From Ahaetulla prasina (lineage: Eukaryota; Chordata; Lepidosauria; Squamata; Colubridae), in contig NC_080541.1 in the NCBI RefSeq assembly GCF_028640845.1, positions 173,881,002 through 173,945,001 on the forward strand: a DNA stretch of 64,000 nucleotides. The letters are read 5' to 3'. A program made the position numbers and the translations under genes. Numbering within the stretch: position 1 is the first letter of the stretch; each line of letters starts with the position of its first letter. Shown piece by piece: positions 13,901 to 25,900 of this stretch. The notes beneath the pieces were generated by a model. The model had not been told where the DNA came from. It searched no databases and saw only the letters and a list, made by a program, of their open reading frames with translations.

Positions 13901-16900
13901 GTCATTTTTAAATTCTCTAACAATATACTGTACATACTGCTGTCATCTAGAACCTTAGATTCACTCACGAGACCTCAGATTGCAGCATATAAATTAATCA
14001 AGTTTCTTCCTCAAAAATACAAACTCTGCAGTGGAATGCAGCTGATGTTTGAAAGTTAGGAGCTAAGAAAAAATAGTAAAAAAACAAAACAAAACCCAAG
14101 AGCTTGTTCTAAAATAATCACCATAATTTCAACAAGGAATCAATTATGTCGGTGACAGATAAAATCTTTTTGAACATGAAATTTTAACGCTAGGTAGGGG
14201 CAAAAAAAGGAACAAGAGCCAAATCAATATGTCTGAACTAAATTCTAAGCTAAGAGTGTATGTGTATGTGTAAACACATACATACACATACATACATATA
14301 TACACATACACATACATACACACACACACACACTATCTTTGAGAGCGGGTTTTCCTCCCATCTTTTCCAATCTTATTCACATTTGGATTTAACAACGTTT
14401 TTCTTACACATCCTGGTAGACACTTCCTCTGTCAGATATTCTGAGCCATGTTCCCAAATATGATAGATGCCTTCCAAATTCTGCATCTGTCTAAAGATGA
14501 CTTTGAAACTTCCTTTCACCTAGACTTTTCACATAGGGTCTGTTTTCCCAGTTAACTGCTCTGGCCCCAACATTCCACAGGGTTTCCTTCAGTTGGTTAT
14601 TATTTTCCAGGGGTGATGACATCTTATCTACTCTGTTTATTTATTCATACCTACGTACATATAATCTACAAGGCAGGGATGTCAAACTGGTGGCCTGCGG
14701 GCCAGATGCATCATGCACAGGCCATGCCCACCCCAGCTCCACAAAGGGAAAAACTCGTGAAACGTCATATGACATCAACATGATGCCACAAGTTTGACAG
14801 CCGTGCTATAAGGCCTCCCATAAATTTGTTCTCCAGGGATGATGATACCACATCTACTTTATTCATTCATTTATACCAGGGGTGTCAAACTGGTGGCCCG
14901 CGGGTCGGATGCTTCAGGCATAGGCCACGCCCACCCCAGCTCCGCGAATGGGAAAAACGCTGTGAAATGTCACGTGATGGTAACATGACACCGCGAGTTT
15001 GACACTCGTGATTTATATAATATATAATAAGACTGTCCACCTCCTAAAGGTGATTCTGAATGGTGCGCAAAGATTAAAAACAATCACTGCCATTTAACAA
15101 CTCCCAAAGCAAAAATCACAACCCAATAGGGCAAAGGCCACCTAACTATATGGCTCAAACATTAAAGTTAGGTCTTTAATGCTGTACGTAATGAGGAGGA
15201 AAGGGTTAAACCAATCCCTTCTCTGAGGTTCTTCAGTTCTGAGGTATCCCATGCCTATGGGCGAGCAGCAACTGAAAAATTAGGTCCCTTTGCTGTCACC
15301 CCCTCTTTTCTATAAATCTGTTTCATTCTTCCGCACCAACTCTCTAGGGCAGGGGTCTCCAACCTTGGCAACTTTAAGCCTGGCGGACTTCAACTCCCAG
15401 AATTCCCCAGCCAGCTGGCTGGGGAATTCTGGGAGTTGAAGTCCGCCAGGCTTAAAGTTGCCAAGGTTGGAGACCCCTGCTCTAGGGAACCAGGAGAGGA
15501 TTTTAAGGCAAATGCAGGGCCCATTCTGGGTGCTGGCCAAATTCTGAAGGGGAAAGCCAACAAAAACTATTGCTCAGCCAAGCTGAGGTGGGTGATAGAA
15601 GGCAACTGATCGATTCCAGGATTTTAAGCAAAATTCGATTTTATGAGACCCAGTTTGGGGAAGGCGATCAGGTGCCTAAAAACCAGGAGACCCCATGTTC
15701 TAGGCCTGCTTCAGGCATGAAAGGCAACTGGTGATTCTGGGCCAGTCACCGTCTCTCAGCCCAACCCACCTCACAGTTGGTGTTGAGAAAATAGGCAGTA
15801 GTAGTAGTAGGCAGGTTCACTACCTGGAGTTATACAGGTAGTCCTCGACGTACGACCACAATTAAGCCCAAGATTGATGTTGCTTAAGTGAGAAAAGGGT
15901 TGAGTTGTGCCCCCATTTTACGACTTCCCTTGCCACATTGGTTAAGTGAATCACTGCAGTTGTTAAATTAGTAAAACACAATCGTTAAGTGAATCTGGCT
16001 TCCCCATTGACTTTTGCTTGTCAGGCGGTCACTAAAAGGGGATCATAGGCCCTCGGGACACTGCAGCCGTCATAAATATGAACCAGTTGCCAAGCATTCG
16101 AATGTAAATCAAATGACCATGGGGATGCTACAACGGTCGTAAGTCTGAAAAATGGTCTGAAGTCAATTTTTTTCAGTAACTTCAAACGGTCACAACTGTT
16201 GTACGTCGAGAACTACTTGTATATATATATAAAGGCAAATAAACATAAATATAAATAAACATAAATAAATATATATATATAAAGGCAAATAAACAAACAA
16301 ACAAACATAAAGGAAGAGAATACAAATATTATAACAATAAATTTCAATCTTGCCTGATCCTCATCCAAGATTCAGCCAACTCCCTCACAAATTCCTCAAA
16401 TTCACCAAATTCCTCCCACTCAAAACTTGACAGTTCCTCCTTCTTTTCCTCTATTGGCTGTCATGGGTCAGGTGACCTGCCTTATAGACAGTTGCTCTGC
16501 CCTGCAAATGCCTTGTGAAAAACGAACAGGCCAAAACCATTCCAATTTTCTTGTGCATTCTATAAAGTTACAACAGACTGCTAGGCAAAATAATCTGAAC
16601 CAATTTAAATAAAAAGTGTACTTTCTGAAGAGGTATCATTCAGTTACACCCCCCCACACCAATAAGGTTTTATCAACATCTGCAAGATTATCTACAGCCA
16701 GCTGCGCCTTGAGAACTTAATCTGCAGCAGTTAAAATCAATTTTTAAAAAAATAAAAATGAGCCAAACAATATTCAGTAAAATCAGCATGGAATTCTGGG
16801 TTCTTCATAGCATTTTTAAATTTGCCAAATAAGAAACTGGGCACACCTCTCCTGCAAGGACATTTCAGAAGGATGGGATCACCAACCTCGCTAGCCAGCT

Positions 16901-19900
16901 TATCAATATAGTAGTGGACTCCTGAGCACAGAGTCTACTGCCGATTTAGTCAATTTATGTAATCCTAAGTAAACCTTTAAATTTTAAAAATTAATTGTTC
17001 AGGTATGAACCCAGAAATACACCTCTGAAATAAGTTTGAAGTACTTTTTCTAGAGTATACCTAATACCATCAGCTTGCATTTATTTCTATATGATTGCAG
17101 AATATCAAGTGTTGGAGGAAGAAGTTCCTTGAAACTTTCTTCTCAAATGTGCTGCGTGGGATCTTGGATGTGTCATCGCATCAACGCTTGAGTGATCCTT
17201 GTTTTTTGCCCCTGCTGTATACGTCACGGCACATATCTGAACTTACTATTTACAACATGCTTGAGGGTATCTCAGAGCTGATGTCTGAACACAATCGGTG
17301 TGTCCTTGAAAACTTGGCTGTCTCACTTAGAACTCTGACCTTCCGTCACCTTCTTTCCTCCAGTCTGTCTACTAGACATCAGTTGAGTTTATTCCTTCAT
17401 CGCCTAATTCATCATGGGGCAGTGAATTATCTATCTATGTACTCATGGCCTGATCCTGACCCGGCACTTCTAGCTCTCATTCTGAAAATGAGTGCTGGAA
17501 TTTGGAATCCTGGTAGGACATTAATGAATGCAGAATTTTGCCATCTGTGTAGAGAGAAATTGACTGTACAGAGCCAAAAGCTGGATCAGGAATGTAGGCC
17601 TCCTTTGGGTTCAGACCAACTGTTTCCTACAGCAGCATCTGGCCAATTTAGCGATAATGAGCTGAGGAATATGAAAATCTTGCCCAGTGTGCCTCAAGAA
17701 TTTTCTTTGGGATTTGAAGATGCTGGAGAGCTATTCAGAACCAGCAATAAAAGCTTTAGTGAACCACCAGATTGCCAATTGGGTAACAGTTCCTACAAAA
17801 CTCATAGGCCGCACAATACTGGCTCAAAAGATTTTAATGCTGAAGTAGCATCTGTTAGCTTTTCCCCAGCAAATCCATCTCAAGACAACCTTGCTTTGGG
17901 AAAATCTCCAAAGAGGCGCAAAGCTGTAATAACAAAGAAGCACAGCATCCATAAAAAAACTAGCGCTATCAGCACCGAGATGGAAGACCTGTATGACTTT
18001 GTCTTCACAATTGCAAAGGAAGAGGAGGAGATGGCATTCTATCACAAAATAAGGAATGTTGACAAGGAAGAACATTGTGATAATGAACCCTCTCTCCCAG
18101 CAGAGGCTTCCAGTGTGACTGATACAGTTTCCTTAGGGGGAACTCAAACTATTGGGTTCACTTCTCTAAAGGCAATTAGCCATTTTCGAAGCGTTTCCAC
18201 ATTGGAAATATTCTCTGTCCCGCTGACCAAAAATACATGCCAGATGCTTGGTAACCTGTTGAGCTCTTGGGTAGCTTTAGAAAAACTTATTCTTACTTTG
18301 AACGGTAAGTGATAAGCCAAATCTTTGCCTGCAAATGTTAATCCCTTGTGTAGAATCTTCACATACAGAAGTGGATAAATGGCAGCCCCTTGGACTCATT
18401 ACGGGTCTATTGCTATCCATTCTGTTCAGTCAGAAGGATGTAATTTTTAATATTTGACATCTGGATGACCACAGCTTCTTTACATGTGTTTTGCAATATT
18501 CAAATATATTATGAAAAACATTTGTTTTTAGAAAAGGAAGCGCTTGCATGAGAAATTAGGAATACTCCTACTGAAAACCAAAAGCTTTCTTAAACGGGGT
18601 TTTTTTCATAGTGGCAAATTAGATGCCTCTGAAATATTTGATGGCAGGTTGGTGAAGATAAGGGTAGTCCTCAACTTATGGCCCCAATTGAGCCAAAAAT
18701 TGCTGTTGCTAAGCGAGACAGTTAAGTGAGTGTTGACTCATTTTATAAACTTTCTTGCCCCAGCTGTTAAGTGAATCACTGCATTTAAGTTCATAACCTG
18801 GTTTTAAGTGAATCTGGTTCCCCATTGACTTTGCTTTTCAGAAGATCAGCAAAGGTGCTCACATAACTCTGGGACACTGTAACCATCATAAATATGAACC
18901 ATTTGCCAAGCATTGGAATTTTGATCACGTGATCATGGGATGGTGCAGTGGTCATAAGCATGAAAAACAGTCAAGTCACTTTTTTCAATTCCATTGTAAC
19001 TTTGAAACGGTCATTAAACGAATGGTTGTAAGTCGAGAGCTACCTATATATCCTGTCCTGCCATTGTTCTCCAACAACTGATATTTGGAATCCTACTACC
19101 ACCAACCAAGAACCAATATTCTGTTTGCACAGAAAGTTTCAATAGGCATCTTTCAAGTTACCAATTTGTACTTGAGATTTGAACTGGTAAAAAAGCAGCA
19201 GTCAGGTAATTTGGACAGACTATTCAATTTTGATCTGACTGCATACAGTAAAAATATTTGTTAACTTTAAAAAATAAAGCCCAAATTCAGGCTTCAAATA
19301 CTTTACCAGATTCAGAGATTGCCTGTATGTTGAGGGCAAACCTAAAATGCCTATTGTGCATAAACAAAAATACCTTCATGCAAACTTCAAAACAAAGTTT
19401 TCCTTCTACAATCACATGTGTCCTTACCATTTTAGAATATTTTATCTAAGACTCCTTGTCTTAATCCATATCTAAATACCAGATGAATGAATGAATGAAT
19501 GCCACATGTATTATGACTCGAGAAACCCAGTTCGGTGTAGTGGTTAAGGAATAGACTAGAAACCAGGAGACTGGGAGTTCTAGTCCTACCTAAGGCACAA
19601 AGTCAACTGGTGACCTTGAGTTAATCATTCTCTCTCAGCCTAAAAAGCATGCAATGGCAAACCATTTCTGAAAATGTTGCCAAGAAACTGCAGGATCTTA
19701 TCCAGACAGTCACAAGGAGTCAAAATTGACTCAGAGGCACACAAAAAAATTGACTTGGAGAAATTAAAGCAAATTTGACAAATTTTAAGAGTATGTAATG
19801 TGTTCATTGATAAAACCTGCAACGTTACTTATACAAATTCAACTAGTATTTGGTTACTGGAAAAAAAAACCCAATTCTATTTCTGAGCTCTTAAGATACA

Positions 19901-22900
19901 ATATAGTGTGGAAGACTAGAGCAAGTTTGATAGCCTATTCTGCCAATGTTTAAAAGATAAAAGGTAAAGGTTCCCCTCGCACATATGTGCTAGTCGTTGC
20001 CGACTCTAGGGGGCGGTGCTCATCTCCGTTTCAAAGCCGAAGAGCCAGCGCTGTCCAAAGACGTCTCCGTGGTCATGTGGCCAGCATGACTCAATGCCAA
20101 AGGCGCATGGAACGCTGTTACCTTCCCACCAAGGTGGTCCCTATTTTTTCTACTTGCATTTTTACGTGCTTTCGAAACTGCTAGGTTGGCAGAAGCTGGG
20201 ACAAGTAACGGGAGCTCACCCCGTTACACAGCAGCACTAGGGATTCGAACCGCTGAGCTGCCGACCTTTCGATCGACAAGCTCAACGTCCTAGCCCCTGA
20301 GCCACAGCGTCCCTATGTTTAAAAGATACTGGACACTTATTTAAAACCAAGTAGTAATTTTGCTATGCATGCATATTTTCAATTTCTCTTTTTTTCCTTT
20401 TAAAATTGTGCTTCAGGCTTAGGCTCTGGTATCTTCAGCATCCTTTCTGGGCTCCGAATTCTTTCTCAACACAACGATTACTGCCTCCGTGTGGTACGCA
20501 TCAGTGATATGTTTGCTCATGTCCCATGTATGAATCTTGTCCATTCTCTTTTGAGTGCTGTACCATTGCTTCGGGTGCTCCTGGTCAGCTTTGATCTCAA
20601 AACTGCAGCCGAGTGGAATAGACTGGAAGAAGACATGGGCTCATCATCCTTAGTAGAAAAAATTCCAGGTACAACATAGATCTTCAGCTTCACTTAATCT
20701 ACAGCAGGTTTAGTTTTACATGTGAGAATAATTAAGTCATATTTATTAGCCGCTAAATTTCAAAGAATTCTTTGATTCTGCTTTGCCTTCTTGTTAAAAG
20801 TCTTTCCTTGATAAAATGGGTGGAGCCAAAGCTTATCAGTAGAGCATATGCTTGTGTGCAGAAGATTTCAAATTCATTCTCAAACTGAATATATACCTGT
20901 TTGTGTATATCTCTGTGTGTATATATCCACCAAGGTTACTCCGAGTTCAGAAATGATTGCTCATAAGTTAGCAACCATTTAATTCATTTTGACAAGTAAG
21001 ATTATTGCGTAACAAAAATATTTTTATTAATTCTGGTGATAAATTGAAGTTTTTCAGTTTTCAGGAAATGCACAGAGGTTCCTTGTTCTAGATAATGCCT
21101 GTACTTTAGGAAAAATATTTATGAATTCAGTGTATATGGAAAGTTGGAGTGAGCCTCCCCTTGCCCCTGACACTGTTCAGGCCATATGGTACATATTTCA
21201 TGCTTACTATGAGACTGGAAGTGAGCTGCTATGACTGCTTCATTTTCTGACTCAGATCCCTTAACTGATTTCTTCCTGATCAATTAAACTATGATTTGGT
21301 AACAATTGGCACATTATAGTCTGAGGAATTCCTCCAAACCTGTATCACAAACTAGGCTGATCTCAGTTTGTAATTTTTGTCCAAACCATGTTTGCCAGCT
21401 TCAGCCTGTGAATAGTTCTCTTTTACTATATTGACTTTTCCCACCTAGAGACTTACCTGGAGCAGCTTGAGATCAGGTTTCCCAGAGAACCTCTTCAAAC
21501 TAGTCTTCTGGTGCCTGTACTGAAAGCCTCAGGGTCTCTTCAGAGTCTTTCTCTAGACAGTGTTGCAATTTCCTGTCCTCAAGAGGTTTGGCTGCTCCTG
21601 CAAGCCCTCAAAGGTATGGTGGAAGTTATTTGCTTGCAGTAAGCTAAAAAGCAACCGTACTGTACACATTTAACAGGAATATTAACATATTAAGCACTTT
21701 GTCAGAGGTGTAAAAAACATGGCCAGAATTAAGTTGTAAAATATACTTCAAAAAGATGTTGGAACCATCTGCTTCTTACACATAACCAAAGAGGAAAGTT
21801 TTAATCAGTGAAAAATTTCAAGACATGTCATAAGTTCTTACTTATCTTGGTAGAATATAACCCAAGCCTGAAGAAACTAAGTTTTCATGATGTCAACCTT
21901 TCTGAACATTCAAAAGAAGTCCTCCTCATTCTACAGAGCCCAACTCTTCAAGGTATAATTACATTATTTTTTCCTATTCTAATTCTATAACTGCTGTTGC
22001 ACGTAAGCAAAAATAATGGTGTTTTTGGAGACTTATCAATAATGTATGGGATAGCCTAAGTCATAAATTTGGCTAAGGTACTGAATTTGTTCATTTTAGA
22101 GAAGATCCCCTCCAACTATTATGGGTGGGATAAAAAATGAGCAGGAATGAATGAAGGCCTAATATTGCTCTGTCTGCATGAATGGAAACTGCTACTTCAC
22201 ATCAGCTGACATCCTTATGGAAGGGAAAAAATGGGTGTGTGACAAACAGCCACCTCCCAGCCTCCTTTGTTCCTCGTGTCAAACCCAGCTTCCCTGTGTC
22301 ATATGCTACTGGCATACAGAGTTAATAGTCTACCAGTTGTTTTTGTTGGGACAAGTACAGTCATCTAATACACCTTTCCAACTTTTGTTCATTGTACATT
22401 CAATTAGGCTGACTTCACCTAAGGAATCAAAGGAAGAAGGAACACCTACATTAATTTTAGGTTTTGGTTTTCCCATAGAGATCAGTTTTTCATTTTGTCG
22501 ACTGTTTGAAAACTGTACAGCTGAGCTTCTGACTGAAATGATTACAGCCATGAAGAAGAACTCATCGTTAACAACCCTCAAGCTCCCTGGAAATAGGCTG
22601 GGTATGTATTGGAAATGTAGTAACTTTCTTGGAGTGCTTTCTTCCCTTTGTGGAGAATGAGTTAAAGCTGCTCTTAGATTTAGTTTTGATTGTTGACAAG
22701 ATAAATTCCTGCCTGTGATGATTCAGACGAAAACCTACTGATAATTGTATGTATTTGCCTTTTCAAGAATCTAGCCTATTGTCCCAAGGTGCTTTCTTTC
22801 AAAAGGCAACTGGATTTTCTTGTTTTGGTAGAAGATGTTTCACATTTCATCCAAGAAGCTTCTTCAGTTCTGACTGAATGGTGGAAGCCCATTCCTTGCA

Positions 22901-25900
22901 GTTATCTGTTCAGTTATCTCACTCTTTCTGAGTGTCACTGAGGCCTCTTGGAGGTTTATCTGTGCCCTCAGGGTCACGTGAATGCTGTAGTCTGCAATTT
23001 TTTTTCTGGAAATTCATTTATACTTCATCAATTGAAGGGTGTTCATCCCAAATTGCATAAATAAGTGTCTATAGAGGTTCTCAGTTGTCCAGGAGGATGA
23101 CTGGATGAGTGATAATCTCCATAGACAGATTAGCCTATTCTATATTTCATACTACCGGCTAAATTGTTCAGTGTACATAGGTTCCAACATGTTTAATTTG
23201 TTTTATTGCTACTTTTGTAATACAGTTAGAGCAACTAAGTTTAGAAAGGGATGTACATATCTCGAATTACAACTTTTGAGCTTGTAGAAAAACGAGTTAA
23301 GGACTGTTTTGCTGAAAATTATTCTGTTTTAAAAAGAACAAAATGTTCAGGTAATCCTGTAAAAGCAATAAGCAAGTAGCTAAGTGGGGAGAAGTTTTAT
23401 CTTTGATGTAGTCGGTGTCTGTTTTGCTAGAGATTTTGTTTTAAATATGGTGAAAGCATTTCAAAGGAATTATGGTTGGATATTACATACTGATTTGTGA
23501 CCTGCAACTATGAACTATTCAAAAGATAGAATAGGTCCGTGATGGCGAATGTATAGCACGTGTGCCAGAGGTGGCACGTATCTCCAGCTACTCCTCTAGT
23601 TTCTGGCGCACGCATGCACACCAGCCACCTAGTCTTCGGGTTTCCGGGGCTCCGGTGCACGTGTTCCAGTTTGGGCACTCAGTGCCGAAAAGGTTCGCTA
23701 TCACTGGAATAGGTGGTTCTTTCATGATGATTTTGTAGCCCAACAGATGAGAAACACACAAAAAAAGAGAAAACAGAATACAGAATAAGTATAAGTATAA
23801 GAACCGTTTTGTGTCAATTAGGGTTGTACAAAGACCAACTAATCCAGTGTTTCTCAATCTTACTTAATTAAGATGTGTGGACTTCCAAGTCCCAGAATTC
23901 AAATACCAGAATTCCCCAGCTAGCATGGTTGGGCCCCATTTTTAAACCTCCTGACCAATATCAATTTAAAGGGAATTCTGTGGCACACTTTATTAATTTA
24001 AAATATTGCTAAACCACCTGCCATGCCATGGGTCATTAGGAAGTGCATTGCATTATGTATTTATTTATTTATTTATTTATTTATTTATTAATCATATTTA
24101 TATACCGCCCTATCTCCCGAAGGACTCAGGGCGGTTCACAGGCGCTTAAAAACATATAAATACAGAATAAAAACAATTAAAAAACTTATTTTAAAGCCCG
24201 TTAATTAAAATATACAAATAAAACCCAATTAAAACCCAGAAATTTAAAATCTAGCTCAGTCCTGCACAATTAAATAAATATGTTTAATTTGAAATATGTA
24301 TAATTTGAAATGCAATAATGTACCAATAAAATTAAGTTTTGTACATATTGGCCACAAGTCATTGAGAGGTTCCATCATTAAATATCAAATACTAAATATT
24401 AATGTTTTCAGCATGTACTGTACCTAAATTGAAATAAAGCAACTTTATTTCAATTTAGGCACATGCTGAAAACATATATAATTTACTTTATTTAGCATTT
24501 GACATTTATTTCCTTTTTCCTTTAGGGAAAAACTTTGTTTGCAAAATGCAATTTATAAATAAACTTCCTGTTTGACACTAAATTAATGGTTATGATTACT
24601 ATTATAGTGGGAAATAAAACAAGCTGCTCATTTTCTTTTTTTAGTACAATTATTGAAGCTATTTAATTCCTATTGAAGGACAATTGGTCCCTAAAAGGTT
24701 CTTTTTAAATGATTTCTTAATGAATTTTGTTCTTGGAAATGTTTGTTAATTTACTCTGTGCCTTTGGGTTGAGAAAAAAACTTGTAAATGGAAAGTAAAT
24801 GGAGAAATCTTTCCAGGCAGACATTTTTCTACCACTTTTCATATTGGAGGATGTTTACTAAATCTTCATTAATGGATCTGTGTTTATATAGTATGGAATG
24901 TACAAAATATTTCATCAAAGAAGACTCTAATCTTGAAATATCCAAGAAAGCACTTGTCTGAAGGTTATGTTTTATCCATGAAAAGGCATTTGGCATATTC
25001 CTATTATTTAGACTTTGCTTTATCACATCCCCTCGTGCTTTGCTTTTTCCCCTGTTATTAGGGAATCATAGATTGATTGCACTGGCTGACATTTTTGCTG
25101 GAGATTCATCCTCTTCTGTCAGTCATCTGGATGTAAGGTATGTATGTAAACAGAAGTAACCTCATGCAGGCCTATGTCAAAAAAGATAGCAATGAAATTA
25201 GTTAGAGAAACAATGTTTTTTTAATTCATTCCCCCCCTTCAATAGCTTTTTGCATTCAATAGCTAGTGTCAGTTTGCAAGAAGAAATCACTGTAACTTCA
25301 ATCTGTGGAGATCATTACAGTCATACTTCAGCACTCGACTGCTTCAGAACTCGTTCAATTCAGTATTCGACCCACTTTGAAGCAGAAATTTTGTCCCAGT
25401 GCTCGTCTTTCTCCCAGTAGTCAACACGCAAGGAAGAACTTGCTGATGTCAGCTGCCTCATGAATCTCTTATTTCTTCTGGCTGAAATAGCAGGTCAAAT
25501 GGTAAGGTACATAGTTTTCTTGGTACCCATCAGTTTTACTATTCAACACATCTTCCGGAATGGAATACCGATGGGGACCAAGGTACCACTGAATTCCCTG
25601 ACTTGTTTCCCTCCTAGTTGTTGGTCTACCATTCCCAGAAAGTTCAGAATTATAAATCTAATTAATCTAGAAGATGGATAGTGAACACTACCTTACATAT
25701 TGAGGTAAAACTTTGTCAGAAGAAATGGTAACTGGGACTATATAAATATATATATTTATATATATATATAATATATATATAGCCTGATAAAGGATCCTTT
25801 AATAGGACTGTTACAGTTCACACACTACACACATGGAGAATAACTGATCAAAGTATAAGGTCATCTGAGCCTCTCTTCCCCACAAACTTAGGAATGATTT

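Noticed and set aside
20241..20304. tRNA gene suggested by consensus A and B boxes
   Set aside because: The boxes sit in a 355-bp SINE with a 14-bp target duplication and no closing acceptor stem.
22178..22660. A 160-codon frame in LRRC41
   Set aside because: Only 22479-22601 is exon; the upstream part is intron read-through preceding a clear AG acceptor.
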